Positions 1 through 11,697 are shown, counted from the stretch's first letter. The stretch: 64,000 nt of DNA from CAIWHR01 sp963717695 (GCA_963717695.1 CAVQWR010000003.1:992001-1056000), one strand, 5' to 3'. The notes: a model not told the origin generated them from the sequence alone. Made by a program: numbers and translations.

Positions 1-362
1 TCGTGACGATAGCCTTGCAGGTGCAGCATGCCGTGGACGACGAGGTGCGCGCAGTGGTCGGCGAGCGTCTTTTTCTGTGCGCGCGCCTCCTGCCGCAGCA
101 CCGGCGCGCACAGGACGATGTCGCCGGACAGCGGCTCGCCGTCATCGTACACGAAGGCGAGGACGTTCGTCGCCGCGTCGCGGCTCCGGTAGCGTGCGTT
201 GAGCGCCGCCCCTTCGCGGCCGCCGACGAAGCGGATCGTCACCCGGCCGTCGCGGGCGAGGGCGGCGCGCGTCCACCGGCGCAGCGTCGGGACCGTGGGC
301 AGCGTCGCCGCGGCCACGGCGAACTGGACGGTCAGGGCGAGCCGGGGCGAGCGGGCCCTCAT
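1..362 (-). CDS. ybeY: Endoribonuclease YbeY (3' end cut by the window edge)
   Basis: This is the N-terminal 120 residues of the metal-dependent single-strand endoribonuclease that matures the 16S rRNA 3' end and takes part in ribosome quality control. The diagnostic zinc-binding motif HGMLHLQGYRHD lies at the window edge and is preceded by the usual DHCAHLVVHG stretch. The ATG at 362-360 shares one base with the phoH stop (TGATG), so the two genes are translationally coupled. The order phoH-ybeY is conserved in proteobacteria, with corC and lnt normally next. The sequence visible here is in one frame. The fold and motif leave little doubt about identity; only the C-terminus is missing. Confidence 0.93.
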   Translation of the reverse strand, partial: MRARSPRLALTVQFAVAAATLPTVPTLRRWTRAALARDGRVTIRFVGGREGAALNARYRSRDAATNVLAFVYDDGEPLSGDIVLCAPVLRQEARAQKKTLADHCAHLVVHGMLHLQGYRH

Positions 363-1443
363 CAGCGGTCGGGCTCGCCCGCGCGCTTCTTCGCGGCGGT
401 GTCCTTCTCGTAGGCGTTGATGATCTTCTGCACCAGCGGGTGGCGGACGACGTCGGCGCTGGTGAAGCGGGAGAACGCGATGCCGCGCACGCCGTCGAGG
501 ATCCGGTCGGCCTCGATCAGGCCGCTCTTCTGGCCGCGGCCGAGGTCGATCTGCGTGACGTCGCCGGTGATCACCGCCTTGGTGCCGAAGCCGATGCGCG
601 TCAGGAACATCTTCATCTGCTCGGGCGTCGTGTTCTGCGCCTCGTCGAGAATGATGAACGAGTGGTTGAGCGTGCGCCCGCGCATGTAGGCGAGCGGCGC
701 GATCTCGATCGTGCTGCGCTCGAACAGTTTGCCGGTCTTTTCGAAGCCGATCAGGTCGTAGAGCGCGTCGTACAGCGGGCGCAGATACGGATCGACCTTC
801 TGCGCGAGGTCGCCGGGCAGAAAACCAAGCCGCTCGCCTGCCTCGACGGCCGGGCGCACGAGCACGAGGCGCTTCACCGCATCGCGCTCCAGCGCGTCGA
901 CGGCGCACGCGACGGCGAGATACGTCTTGCCGGTGCCGGCGGGCCCGATGCCGAACGTGATGTCGTGATCCTGGATGTTCCTGAGATAGAGGGTCTGGTT
1001 CGGCGTGCGCCCGTGCAGGTCGGCGCCGCGGCGCGTGCGCAAGAGCGACACCGAATCGTCGGCGACCGACGTCGCGCCGCTGCGTGGCGATCTCGATCAG
1101 GCCGAGCTGGATGTCGTCGACCGACAGCGGTTTCTCGGCGCGCGCGTAGAACCGTTCGAGCGCCTCGTGCGGCACGCTCGGTCTGCGCGCGTGTTCCGCT
1201 CACCGTGAACGCGCCGCCCCGGTGCGCGATCGCGACGTCGAGCGCCGCCTCGATCTGGTGCAGGTTGGCGTCGAGCGGTCCGCAGAGATTGGCGAGGGCG
1301 CGATTGTCGAGCGGGGTCAGCGCGACCTCGCGGCGCTCGCGGCGTGCCGCCGCGGGCGCGTCATCCGCTTCCGGCGCGACCGCGCGCGCCGGCGCTTCGG
1401 CCGGCCGGCGGGTCGTGCGCCGCGTGCGCGCGCCGCCCGTCAC
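362..1443 (-). CDS. phoH: PhoH-family ATPase (two frame breaks)
   Basis: PhoH-like NTPase, a cytoplasmic P-loop ATPase related to the helicase superfamily 1 core and linked to RNA metabolism with YbeY. The Walker A GPAGTGKT is near residue 165 and the Walker B FIILDEAQN near 260. The N-terminal segment reading LTPLDNRALANLCGPLDAN is typical of the family. The GTG start overlaps the stop of the upstream metalloprotease (GTGA). The reading frame changes twice: near 1160-1170, before the ALERFYARAEKPLSVDD stretch, and near 1065-1075, before DSVSLLRTRRGADLHG. The protein reads through normally once two indels are allowed, so I treat the breaks as sequence errors. Expected length is about 360 residues, usual for the family. 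Confidence 0.9.
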
Positions 1444-4236
1444 GCGCCCTGCCGGATGATGGGCGCCTTCAGCGCTTCGTCGAGCGTGTTCGCCGCCTCG
1501 CTGAGATGCGCGCGCGTTTCGCGGTCGCGACTGCCGTTGGCCGCCGCCACCTTGATCTGTGCCGACAGCTGCTTCGCCTCCTCGCGGAGCATCGCGCGCG
1601 CGTCGGCGGGCGTGGTCGGCGCGGGGCGCGTCAGCACGTTGGCGATGCGAAGGAGATGGGCGCGCTGCAGGTCGCGCCGCGGCGCGGGTATCGATGCGCC
1701 GGTCTTGAGCTCGCTCCAGATCGCGCCCTGCAGCGTGTCGAACAGCTCGGAGAGGGTCAGCGCCTGATCGTTCTTCGTCACCTTGCTCTCGGAGTCGAGG
1801 AGCCGCGTCATCACCGTGTCGCTCATCAGCTGGTTGAGCGCCGCGGTCTGCAATGCGAGGATGCGGGAGCGCAGGCTGAAGTCGGGATTGAAGGCGCTCT
1901 CCTTCGGGTTGAGCCCGATGTTGAGGTAATCGATGCCCATGCTGCGCAGGAACTCGGGCTTGAACCTGAAGCTGTCGGCGGAAAACACGCCCGCGGCGAT
2001 CAGCTTCAGCGCGGCGCGCTGCTTGGCGGGCGCGACCGGCGTGAGCGGCAGGTTGCCCGTTCCCGCATAGTCGCGGACATAGTAGACGCCGCCGACATAC
2101 TTGGACGTGATGGCCGTCGCGCGCGTGACCTGGCGGAACCCGGCATCGAAGCTCCGGCGCAGCACGTCGTACGATTCGCCGGGCTTCAGCCTGCGCGCTT
2201 CCAGGCGCTGGAACAGCTCCTGCGAAATGACGAGCCGCTTCTGCAGGTACAGCAGCGGATCCGCGCCGAGGTCGAACTGGTTCGCGTCGGGATCGAGCCC
2301 GGCGATCACCTCCTCGTCCGACGAGAAGGCGAGCAGCGGATCGGTCGCGCCGCGTGCCGCGATCTTCGCGAGCTCGTCGCGTTCCGCATCCTTCGGCAGC
2401 GGCCGGTACGCGTAGTCGATCGCCCAGTAGTCGTATGGACCGATCGTCGGTTCCTGGTACGCACCCTGCCGCTCGCCCTTCACGGCGATGTTGAGCGGGT
2501 TGTAGTCCATCACCGATCCGGAGATGCCGCACGGTTCTGCTGAACTCGGGATCGCGAGATCTGCGCCAGCGTGAACACCGTCGACGCGCGGAAGTTGTGG
2601 CGCAGGCCGAGCGTATGCCCGACTTCGTGCATCACGACTGCCTTGAGCGAAGCCGCGACGAAGGCATCGGCCTCGGGGCTGCCGGGCTCGATCTCGCCGC
2701 GCGCCTCCAGCACGTCGAGGCCGAAGTCCATCTCGGCGAGCGCGTCCGTCGCGTAGGTGCAGCGGCTGCCATCGAGACCATGCGCCGCCTTGAACGCGTC
2801 GAATGCGGGCCACGCACTTGGCGCCTGCTCCGAGATGAACGTGCGGTCGCTGCGCGCCCACACCTCAGGAATGCCGACCTGCGCGTCAAGAATCTCGCCC
2901 GTGCGCGGATCGACCGTCGACGGGCCGATGGCGAAGCCGGCGTCCGTCGACAGGAACCAGCGCACCGTCGAATGCTGCGCATCGAACGTGTCGAACGGCG
3001 GCGTCGGCCTCCTGCTGCTTCACGACGATCGCATTCTTGAAGCCGATCTTCTCGAACGCCTTGTTCCACTCGAGGATGCCGTCGCGCACGGCCGGACGGT
3101 ATTTCTCCGGCACGTTCCGGTCGATCCAGAACACGATCGGCTCGCTTCGGCTCGGAGAGCGCCGCGTCCGGGTCCTTCTTCTCGAGCCGCCAGCGGTCGA
3201 CGTAGTGGGTCTTGGCGGTGAATCTGGTATCGGTCGAGAAGTCCCAGATCTCCGTGGCGAAATGGCCGACCCGGGGATCCGCGCGCCGCGCCGCCATGGG
3301 CTCGGGCAGTGCGACGATGTTGTACGTGTAGCCGAGGAACAGGCTGCGGCCGTCCGGGAGGTTCTCGAACGGCGGGAACGGATTGGGCGGAGGGGGCGTC
3401 GGCGTCGGCGTGGGCGGCAGCGTCGCCTTCGGATTGGTGTAATGCGCCGACACGGTGAACGACGCCTCGTCGGGCGTGCTGCGCAGCGCCTCGAAGCTCG
3501 AGTTCTTCGCATCGAACGTGTAGTTGCGCATGTGGATGCCGGTGGTGAAGCCGTCGCCGACCGGAATGTCGGTGAGCAGCAGCGCGTTGGCGTCGATCAG
3601 CACGGTCTTGCGCTGCGGATGCGGCTGGCTCGCGACGGTCGTGGCGCCGACCAGGCTGTCCGTGAAGCCCTCCCTCACGCCCTGCGCGATCGCCGCATTC
3701 GCGCCGCCGGTGAACGCGTAGTTCCTGGCGATGAGCTGCACCGTGTTTCCGATGCGCTTGAACTCGACGATGTTGTTCGTGCCCGGAAGCATCATGCCGC
3801 CGTAGACGCGCTGCTCTCCCACGCCGCGGCTCAGGTTCGCGGTGAACAGGAACGGCTTGCCGAACTGTTCGGGCGCGATCTCGATCCAGACCTTCTCGTC
3901 CTTCTGCCAGAGCGTGAAGAGTCCCTTCGTTTCCTTGGCGTCCTTGACGACGTCGGCGAACGGTTTCGGGCCGGTGGCCGCCGCCGCCGCCGCGCCGGCT
4001 GCCTGTGCGACGCTCGCCGGAGTTGCGCCGGGTTTCGCTTCGGCCGCATTCCCCGCGGTGACGCCTGCGGCCACAGCGGCGGCGATCTTCGCGCTGTCGG
4101 CGGAGCCCGGCGCCGTGGCGGCCGCGGAATCGGACTGACCCGGCGGAAGGCCCGCGCAGCCCGTCATCGCGAGCACGAGCGCGGCGACGGCGAAGCGGGA
4201 GATTGCGGAACTCGCGGAAAGGGTGAAAGCGTTCAT
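1440..4236 (-). CDS. Secreted zinc-dependent metalloprotease (DUF4953/DUF5117 type), three frame breaks
   Basis: A large (~930 aa) lipoprotein-type metallopeptidase of the family annotated as zinc-dependent metalloprotease with DUF5117/DUF4953. The N-terminus has a hydrophobic signal followed by a lipobox (LAMTGCAG), so it is probably anchored in the outer membrane or periplasm. A low-complexity Ala-rich linker and a Pro-rich segment (about residue 270) come before the catalytic zincin motif HEVGHTLGLRH near residue 535. C-terminal to this is the family-typical GSVMDYNPLNIA stretch. The frame breaks near 3150, 2985 and 2545; each half continues in the next frame. Substrate is unknown. It lies between miaB and phoH, which are usually adjacent in related bacteria, and its stop overlaps the phoH GTG start. 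Confidence 0.85.
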
Positions 4237-4309
4237 CGGCGGTCGGGTCTCGAGGAGGTTGGAGAAAGGTTTGCAGGAAGTGCCGGCGGAATTGCGGCAG
4301 AGCGCTCTT

Positions 4310-5644
4310 TCACGGGCTTCGCGGAAAGGCTTCGCCGCGCAGCGAGTGCGCGAGCGCGGCCGTCACGGTGACGTCGGCGTAACTGCCGATGAGGTCGTGT
4401 TCGCCGACGAAATTCACGACGCGGTTGTTGTCGGTGCGCGCGGCAAGCTCGCGCGGGTTGCGCGACGACGGTCCGGTGACCAGCGCGCGCTGCCGCGTGC
4501 CGACCATTGCCGCGCTGTGCGCTGATACTGCGCGTCCAGCAGCGCCTGCAGCCGCGCGAGCCGCGCCTGCTGCACGTCCGGCGGCGACCGGGTCGGCGAG
4601 CTCGGCCGCCGGCGTTCCGGGGCGCGGGCTGTACGCAAAGCTGAACGCGCCGTCGAATCCGACATCGGCGACGAGCTTCATCGTCTGCTCGAAATCGGCG
4701 TCCGTCTCGCCCGGGAAGCCGACGATGAAATCCGAGGTGAGCGACAGCCCGGGACGCGCGGCGCGCAGCCTCCGCACGATCGACTTGTATTCGAGCGCCG
4801 TGTAGCCGCGCTTCATCGCGGCCAGCACGCGGTCCGAGCCCGACTGCACGGGCAGGTGCAGGTGCGCGGCGAGCTTCGGCAGCGCGGCGTGCGCGGCGAT
4901 GAGCCGCGGCGTCATCTCCTTCGGGATGCGAGGTCGTGTAGCGGATGCGCTCGATGCCCGGCATGTCGGCCAGGTATTCCAGCAGCGTGGCGAGGTCCGC
5001 GACCGCATCGCCGCTCGACGCGGTAGGCGTTCACGTTCTGGCCGAGCAGCGTGATTTCCTTCACGCCCTGCAGCGCGAGGTCGGCGACCTCGGTCAGCAC
5101 GTCGTCGAACGGGCGCGAGAACTCCTCGCCGCGCGTGTACGGGCACCACGCAGAACGAGCAGTACTTGCTGCAGCCCTCCATGATCGACACGAACGCCGA
5201 CGCGCCGTCGACCGACGGCGGCGGCAGGTGGTCGAACTTCTCGATTTCGGGAAAGCGGATGTCGACCTGCGGCACGCCGGTCTGCGCGGCGCGCGCGGAT
5301 CAGCTCCGGCAGCCGGTGCAGCGTCTGCGGGCCGAACACGACGTCGACGTAAGGCGCGCGCGCGACGATCGCGGCGCCTTCCTGGCTCGCCACGCAGCCG
5401 CCGACGCCGATGATGAGGTCCGGGCCGTTCGCGCCTTCAGCGCGCGCACGCGGCCGAGGTCGTGGAACACGCGCTCCTGCGCCTTCTCGCGCACCGAGCA
5501 CGTGTTGAACAGGATCACGTCGGCGTCGTCCGGGCGGTCGGTCAGCGCGAGCCCGTCGGACGCGGCGAGCACGTCGGCCATGCTGTCCGAGTCGTACTCG
5601 TTCATCTGGCAGCCGAACGTGCGGATGTAGAGCTTTTGCGGCAC
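4310..5644 (-). CDS. miaB: tRNA-2-methylthio-N6-dimethylallyladenosine synthase MiaB (several frame breaks)
   Basis: Radical-SAM methylthiotransferase that converts i6A37 to ms2i6A37 in tRNAs reading UNN codons. The N-terminal UPF0004 domain starts KLYIRTFGCQMNEYDS and carries the three auxiliary-cluster cysteines (FGCQMN, FNTCSVRE, VGGCVA). The SAM cluster motif CSKYCSFC is at about residue 157, followed by LLGQNVNAYR. The C-terminal TRAM region ends NNRVVNFVGEHDLIGSYADV. At least five frame changes occur (about 5430, 5290, 5145, 5010-4930 and 4600-4500), all between well-conserved blocks. Total length, about 445 codons, matches the family. It is transcribed away from the btuB riboswitch region. 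Confidence 0.92.
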
Positions 5645-5740
5645 TGGGGGCGCTCCGGGGCCGGTGGTTATCCGGTGGGGGCGACCGTCGTCAAGGGGGC
5701 GCGAATTATAGCAGGCGCGACCGCGCCGCGGCCGCCGCGC

Positions 5741-5746
5741 TAGAAT
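5741..5746 (+). promoter_or_regulatory. Probable -10 element upstream of the cobalamin riboswitch
   Basis: TAGAAT (5/6 match to the sigma-70 -10) lies nine bases before the first paired element of the riboswitch. The -35 position, about 5718-5723, is a poor match, so this is a positional inference. Confidence 0.45.
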
Positions 5747-5754
5747 GCCGCCAC

Positions 5755-5941
5755 GCAGGTGCCTGCCGCGAATCCCTCGCGGCGGGTGAAACGGGAACGC
5801 GGTGCCGCGCGAAGTTCACGCGCCAACCCGCGGCTGCCCCCGCAACGGTAAGCCGGTGCGGTCCGCTCGACATCGCCACTGTCCGGCATCCGGACGGGAA
5901 GGCGGGCGGACAAAGACCGGCGAGCCCGGAGACCGGCCTGC
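5755..5941 (+). promoter_or_regulatory. Cobalamin (B12) riboswitch
   Basis: An AdoCbl-type riboswitch leader upstream of btuB. Visible conserved blocks in order are GGTGCC near 5758, the GGGAA and CCCGCAACGGTAA core near 5840-5855, CACTG near 5877, GGGAAGGC near 5896, and the B12-box-like AGCCCGGAGACCGGCC at 5923-5938. GCAGG (5755-5759) pairs with CCTGC (5937-5941) to close P1. In the family, ligand binding represses downstream B12 transport genes. The two genes downstream are a TonB-dependent receptor and a B12-type binding protein, in agreement. Confidence 0.93.
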
Positions 5942-5952
5942 GCCCGGTTCGC

Positions 5953-5974
5953 GGCACGCCGTTCGCGGCGTGCC
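5953..5974 (+). other. Perfect 9-bp hairpin with TTCG tetraloop after the riboswitch
   Basis: GGCACGCCG, TTCG, CGGCGTGCC forms a perfect stem with a UUCG-class loop 12 bases after the B12 box. It has no T-tract, so it is not an ordinary intrinsic terminator. It could be part of the expression platform or an RNA-stability element. Confidence 0.5.
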
Positions 5975-6114
5975 CGGCCCGGCGACATCGGGAGCCCGGA
6001 CAAGCGCGGTCGCGCTGGCGCGCCGCAGGGCTCCGTCGCCACCGCCGCGCGGGGTGCTCGCGGCGCACGCGGAGTCCTGCGATGCGATTCAACCCGCCCT
6101 GCCGTCACGCGACG

Positions 6115-7997
6115 ATGTCATCGTCGCGAGCACGCCGTTTCATCGACCATTCGCCGGCGCCGCGCTGACCGCGCTGTCGCTTCGCTCGCGGCCATGCTTG
6201 CACGCGCAGGATGCACGCGATCCCGCGCCGACGCCCGCTGCCGCCGATGGCCGTGACCGCGCTCGCGGCAGACGCAGTCGATCGCCGATGTCCTCGCCGA
6301 CATCACGGTGATCGGCGCCGACGAGATCGCGCGCGCCGGCGCGCAGAGCCTGACCGAGTTCCTGCAGCGCCAGCCCGGCGTCGAGATCGTGCAGAACGGC
6401 GGCCCGGCGTCGGTGTCCGGCGTGTTCCTGCGCGGCGCCAACCGCAGCCAGACGCTGGTGCTGGTCGACGGCGTGCGCGTCGCGTCCGCGAGCGCGGGCA
6501 CGACGTCGCTCGAGGCGATTCCGCTCGACCAGATCGAGCGGATCGAGATCCTGCGCGGCCCCGCGTCGAGCCTGTACGGCGCCGATGCGATCGGCGGCGT
6601 CATCCAGGTGTTCACGCGGCGCGGCACGGCGGGCATCACCGGCAATCTTTCGGCAGGCGGCGGCACCTACGGCACGTGGGGCATCAACGCAGGCGTCGCC
6701 GGCACCGGCGGCCCGGTGCGCTACGCCGTGCAGCGCGGCTACGCGCCAGAGCACGCGGATTCAACGCCATCACCGACCCGGCGAATCCGCTCTACAACCC
6801 GCGACGCGCGACGGCTACGCGAACCAGAGCGTGTCGGCGAGCGTCGGCGTGACGCTCGCGACGGACCAGGAGCTGACCGCGCAGTATCTCAGCAGCCGGC
6901 TCAACAACCAGTTCGACGGCAGCCCGGACTTCGACGACCGCACGATCACCGTCGACGAGGTGTGGCAGGTGGCGAGCGTCAATCGCCTGGCGTCGTTCTG
7001 GGTGTCGCGCCTCTCGGTCGCCGACGGGCATCGACGACAGCCAGTCGCAGACGGGCTACGGCAATTTTCCGTTCAAGACCGCGCAGCTCCAGTACACCTG
7101 GCAGAACGATTTCACGCTGCCGGTCGGCGCGCTGTCGCGCGGGTGTCGAGCGGCGCGAGGAGCACGTGACGAGCGACGCCGGCTTCGCGACCGACTCGCG
7201 CAACACGAACTCGGTGTTCGGCATCTACCAGTGGCGCGCCGACGCCCACGCGCTGCAGGTGAACCTGCGCTACGACGATTCGGACCAGTTCGGCGGCAAG
7301 ACGACGGGCGCCATCGCCTACGGCTACCGCTTGAGCCCCGCGCTGCGCCTCACCGCGGGCTACAGCACCGGCTTCAAGGCGCCGTCGTTCAACGACCTCT
7401 ACTACCCGGGCTTCACCAATCCGAATCTCGTGCCGGAGACCTCGCGCAACGTCGAGGCGGGCGCGTACTGGACCGGCGGCGTGGAGGGCGTGTCGTTCGA
7501 GGCGCGGGCGATCGGCTATCACAACCGCGTGAGCGACCTCATCGTGTTCGGCTGCGACGCCGACTTCAACTGCGCGCCGAACAACGTCGACCGCGCGACG
7601 CTCGAGGGCGTCACGCTGGGCGCCGACCTTCGCGCCGAAGGCGGCGCGACGCTCGCCGCCTCGCTCGACCTGCAGTCGCCGACGAGCGACGTCACCGGCA
7701 ACCTGCTGCCGCGGCGCGCGCGGCAGCACGGCGCGGTCACGCTCGGCTATCCGGCCGGACCCGTGCAGCTCGGGCTCGAATTCGTCGCGTCGTCGCTGCG
7801 CTACGACGACCCCGCGAATCTCGTGAAGATGGGCGGCTACGGCATCGTCAACCTCACCGCCGAGTGGGCGTGTCGCGCCGGCCTTCACGCTGTTCGCGCG
7901 CGCGGACAACGTGTTCGACAAGAACTACGAGCTGGCGGCGGGCTTCGCGACGGGCGGCGCCACCGTCTTCGCCGGCGTGCGCGCGGCGTTCCGATGA
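6115..7997 (+). CDS. btuB: TonB-dependent vitamin B12 receptor BtuB (several frame breaks; start uncertain)
   Basis: Outer-membrane TonB-dependent transporter for cobalamin. The plug domain is clear: TVIGADEIARAGAQSLTEFL, then QRQPGVEIVQNGGP, VFLRGANRSQTLVLVDGVRV, RIEILRGPASSLYGADAIGG and VIQVFTRRG. Barrel strands follow, with the receptor signature SFNDLYYPGFTNPNLVPETS, and the protein ends in a strand terminating in phenylalanine-arginine (GVRAAFR). Frame changes occur near 6290, 6740-6790, 7030, 7140 and 7870. The N-terminal signal region is damaged by indels and the start codon cannot be fixed; ATG 6115 is the nearest plausible one. The stop overlaps the ATGATG of the next gene. Riboswitch control and flanking btuF/C/D genes support B12 rather than siderophore transport. 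Confidence 0.88.
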
Positions 7998-8873
7998 TGA
8001 TGCGCATGCGACACCTGCTCTGTCGCGGCGACAATCGCGTTGGCCGGCAGCGGCGGCCGCCGGCGCCGGCTCGTTGCGCGACGACGCCGGCGAAAGCGTT
8101 GCGCTCGCCGCGCCCGCGCGGCGGATCGTCACGCTCGCGCCCCAGCGCGACCGAGCTCGTGTTCGCCGCCGGCGCCGGCGCGCGCATCGTCGGGACCGTC
8201 GACACGTCGGACTTTCCGCCGGCGGCACGATCGATCGCGCGCATCGGCGACGTCGCATGCGATCGACCTCGAGCGCATCGTCGCGCTCGCGCCGGACCTC
8301 ATCGTCACCTGGCCGTACACGACGCCGGCGCAGGTCGCGCGGCTTCGCGCGCGCGGGGTCGCCGTGTTCGTCGCCGATCCGAAGTCGATCGACGGCATCG
8401 CGACCGACATCGAGCGCCTGGGCGCGCTCGCCGGCACCGGCGCCGAGGCCGATGCGGCGGCCGCCGCGTTTCGCCGCCGCGTCGACGCGCTGCGCGATCG
8501 GTACGCGGGCCGCAGGTCGCTGCGCGTGTTCTACGAAATCTGGGACCCGCCGCTCTACACCATCGGCGGCGCGCACCTCATTTCGGAAGCGATCACGCTG
8601 TGCGGCGGCGCGAACGTGTTCGCCGCGCTGTCGCTGCCCGCGCCCGAAGTGAGCATCGAGGCGGTGCTGGCGGCGCGACCGGAGGTGATCGTCGCCGGCG
8701 CCGATGGCGCGGTGCGTCCCGCGTGGCTCGACCAGTGGAAGCGCTGGCCCGATCTGCCGGCGACGCGGGAAGGGCATCTCTTCGTCGTCGACGCCAATCT
8801 GCTGCATCGCGACGGTCCGCGCTTCGTCGACGGCGCCGCGGCGCTGTGCGCGGTGCTCGACGCCGCGCGCTGA
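7994..8873 (+). CDS. btuF: Periplasmic cobalamin-binding protein, BtuF-like (frame breaks in the first third)
   Basis: Class III ABC substrate-binding protein (Fe/B12 type). The N-terminal lobe reads RIVTLAPSATELVFAAGAG once frames are joined, then AIDLERIVALAPDLIVTWPY; the C-terminal lobe has SLRVFYEIWDPPLYTIGG, ITLCGGANVFAAL and RPEVIVAG. The start overlaps the btuB stop (ATGA). Frame changes are near 8140 and 8260. The signal peptide is hard to read but expected. It ends 10 bp from the convergent ATPase gene. In the B12 system it would capture cobalamin delivered through BtuB and pass it to the permease encoded on the other strand. Confidence 0.85.
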
Positions 8874-8883
8874 CGGGCAAGCG

Positions 8884-9655
<772 letters not shown>

Positions 9656-9659
<4 letters not shown>

Positions 9660-10693
9660 CGCCGCGCTCCGCCGCGCGTCAGCAGGAACAGGAACGCGGG
9701 CACGCCGACGAGCGCGGTGACGACGCCGACGGGAAGCTGCACCGGCGCGACCAGCGTTCGCGCGAGCGTGTCGGCCAGCACGAGCAGCGTGCCGCCGGCC
9801 AGCACGGCCGCGGGCAGCAGCAGCCGATGGTCGTTGCCGATGACCATGCGCACCGCGTGCGGCACGATGAGGCCGACGAAGCCGATGCTGCCGGCCACCG
9901 TCACGGCGGCCGCGGTCGCGAGCGCCGCGAGCGCGTGCAGAGCGAGCGTGACGCGCGGCACCGCGACGCCCAGCGTCGCCGCGAGATCCTCGCCGCGGGA
10001 GAGCACGTTGAGATCGCGCGCGAGCGCGAGCCCGGCGAGGAGCGAGAGCGCCAGCACGAGCCAGGGCAACAGCGGCGCGGCGGCCGTCGACAGGTCGCCG
10101 ATCAGCCAGAACAGCATGCCCTTGACCTGCGCGTCGGGCGCGATCGAAAGCAGGAGCGCGATCAGCGCGCCCCATCCGGCGGCGACGACGATGCCGGTCA
10201 GCAACAGCCGCGTCGCCGACCACGGCGTCTGCGCGCTTCCGGCACGGGCGAGCCCGAACACGATCAGCGTCGACGCGAGTGCGCCGCCGAATGCCGCCGG
10301 CATCACGAGCGCCGCCGCGCCCGCCAGCATCGCCGACAGCGCGGCGACTGCGGCGCCGCCCGAGATGCCGAGCACATAGGGATCGGCCAGCGGATTGCGC
10401 AGCAGCACCTGCAGCAGCGTGCCGGCGAGTGCGAGAAGACCGCCGACGGCGAACGCCGCCAGCGCGCGCGGCAGGCGCAGCTCGCGCACGATCGTGACGG
10501 CCGTGTCCGAGCCTTCGCCTGTCAGCGCGCGGACGATCGTGACCCCGTCGATCGGCACGCTGCCGGCCGCGAGCGCGACCGCGATGGCCGCGCAGGCGCC
10601 GACCGCGAAGGCACCCGTGACCAAGAGTGCGCGACGCGGCGTGGCGCGGGGTCGCGTCGTCGCGGCAGCGGAATTGTGCGTCGGTTCGGGCAC
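9656..10693 (-). CDS. btuC: FecCD/BtuC-family ABC permease
   Basis: Intact 345-residue inner-membrane permease with about ten hydrophobic segments, of the class that imports vitamin B12 or ferric chelates. Recognisable family blocks are LRLPRALAAFAVGGLLALAG, GTLLQVLLRNPLADPYVLG and the cytoplasmic coupling region GSIGFVGLIVPHAVRMVIG. It is the first gene of the btuC-btuD operon and shares four bases with btuD. No riboswitch is visible ahead of it, unlike btuB. Substrate assignment rests on the neighbouring riboswitch-controlled receptor. Confidence 0.92.
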
Positions 10694-10728
10694 GGGGGAT
10701 GCGCGCGGTACGGCCGCGACGCAGCGCG

Positions 10729-10734
10729 ATTATA
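10729..10734 (-). promoter_or_regulatory. Probable -10 for btuC
   Basis: On the minus strand a perfect TATAAT lies 36 bases before the btuC start. The matching -35 position is weak. It faces away from the greB -10, giving a divergent promoter pair. Confidence 0.5.
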
Positions 10735-10786
10735 GGTCGCGGCGAGCGCTGCCGACGGAAGGTCGAGGCGGGGCGACGATCGGTCC

Positions 10787-10792
10787 TATAAT
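10787..10792 (+). promoter_or_regulatory. Probable -10 for greB
   Basis: A perfect TATAAT sits 43 bases before the greB ATG, in a short less GC-rich stretch. TCGAGG at 10763-10768 is a weak -35 at 18-bp spacing. Confidence 0.55.
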
Positions 10793-10834
10793 GTTCGTCC
10801 CGGTGCGCAGCGGGATCGATGCCGGATCGCGACG

Positions 10835-11419
10835 ATGAGCAAGGCCTTCACCAAAGAGACGGACCAGGACGACGACGACCTCGAGGCCGTGTCGCCGCTG
10901 CCTGCCGGCACGCGCAATTACATGACGCCGGGCGGCTTCGCGCGGATGAAGGCGGAGCTCGAAGCGCTCGTGCAGACGGAGCGCCCGCAGCTCGTCGCCG
11001 TCGTCGCCTGGGCGGCCGGCAACGGCGATCGCTCGGAGAACGGCGACTACATCTACGGCAAGAAGCGGCTGCGCGAGATCGACCGGCGCATCCGCTTCCT
11101 GATCCGCAGGCTCGACTCCGCCGAAGTCGTCGACCCGTGCGCGCGTCGCGACGACGACAGCGCCGACCAGGTGTTCTTCGGCGCGACCGTCGAATTCCGC
11201 GATGCGCGCGGCAGCGAGCGCACGATCAGCATCGTCGGCGTCGACGAGATCGACACCGACCGCGGCTACGTGAGCTGGATTTCGCCGATCGCGCGGGCGC
11301 TCATCAAGGCGCGCGAAGGCGACACGGTCACGCTGCGCACGCCGACCGGCGCCGAGGAGATCGAAGTCCTTTCCGTGCGCTATCTGCCGCTCGCCACCGG
11401 CACGCGGGGCGCAGGTTGA
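10835..11419 (+). CDS. greB: Transcription elongation factor GreB
   Basis: Intact 194-residue Gre factor that inserts into the RNA polymerase secondary channel and stimulates cleavage of backtracked transcripts. It has the GreB-type coiled-coil tip: NGDRSENGDYIYGKKRLRE followed by IDRRIRFLIRRL. This ends in YGKKRLREIDRR rather than the GreA pattern. The C-terminal FKBP-like domain contains VFFGATVEFRD and ends with VLSVRYLP. It is transcribed divergently from btuC and followed 32 bp later by the zapB-like/zapA pair. Confidence 0.95.
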   Translation: MSKAFTKETDQDDDDLEAVSPLPAGTRNYMTPGGFARMKAELEALVQTERPQLVAVVAWAAGNGDRSENGDYIYGKKRLREIDRRIRFLIRRLDSAEVVDPCARRDDDSADQVFFGATVEFRDARGSERTISIVGVDEIDTDRGYVSWISPIARALIKAREGDTVTLRTPTGAEEIEVLSVRYLPLATGTRGAG

Positions 11420-11451
11420 CGCGGCGCCTTCGCTGCGGCTAGAGTGGGCTC

Positions 11452-11697
11452 ATGAATTCTCCGATTCCGGGCGCGGCAAGGCCCGCCGACGCGGCACTCG
11501 AGGCCGATCTGATGACGCTGGAGCGCAGGCTCGCGTCGCTGATCGCGCACACGCGTGCGCTGCGCGCCGCCAACGAGGCGCTGCGCCGCGATCTCGCCGC
11601 CACGACGGCGCGCAACCATCAGCTGGGACAGCGCGTCGCCGAGGCGACGCGCCGGCTTGACGCGCTGCTCGCGCGCATCGCGGAGCCCGCCGGATGA
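11452..11697 (+). CDS. Small coiled-coil protein (TIGR02449/ZapB-like)
   Basis: An 81-residue protein that is almost entirely heptad-like helix (LMTLERRLASLIAHTRALRA, then NEALRRDLAATTARNHQLGQ). Small coiled-coil proteins of the TIGR02449 type sit immediately before zapA in many proteobacteria and are thought to act in division, like ZapB. The stop overlaps the zapA ATG (ATGA). The family assignment rests on size, coiled coil and position, because sequence motifs are weak. Confidence 0.8.
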   Translation: MNSPIPGAARPADAALEADLMTLERRLASLIAHTRALRAANEALRRDLAATTARNHQLGQRVAEATRRLDALLARIAEPAG

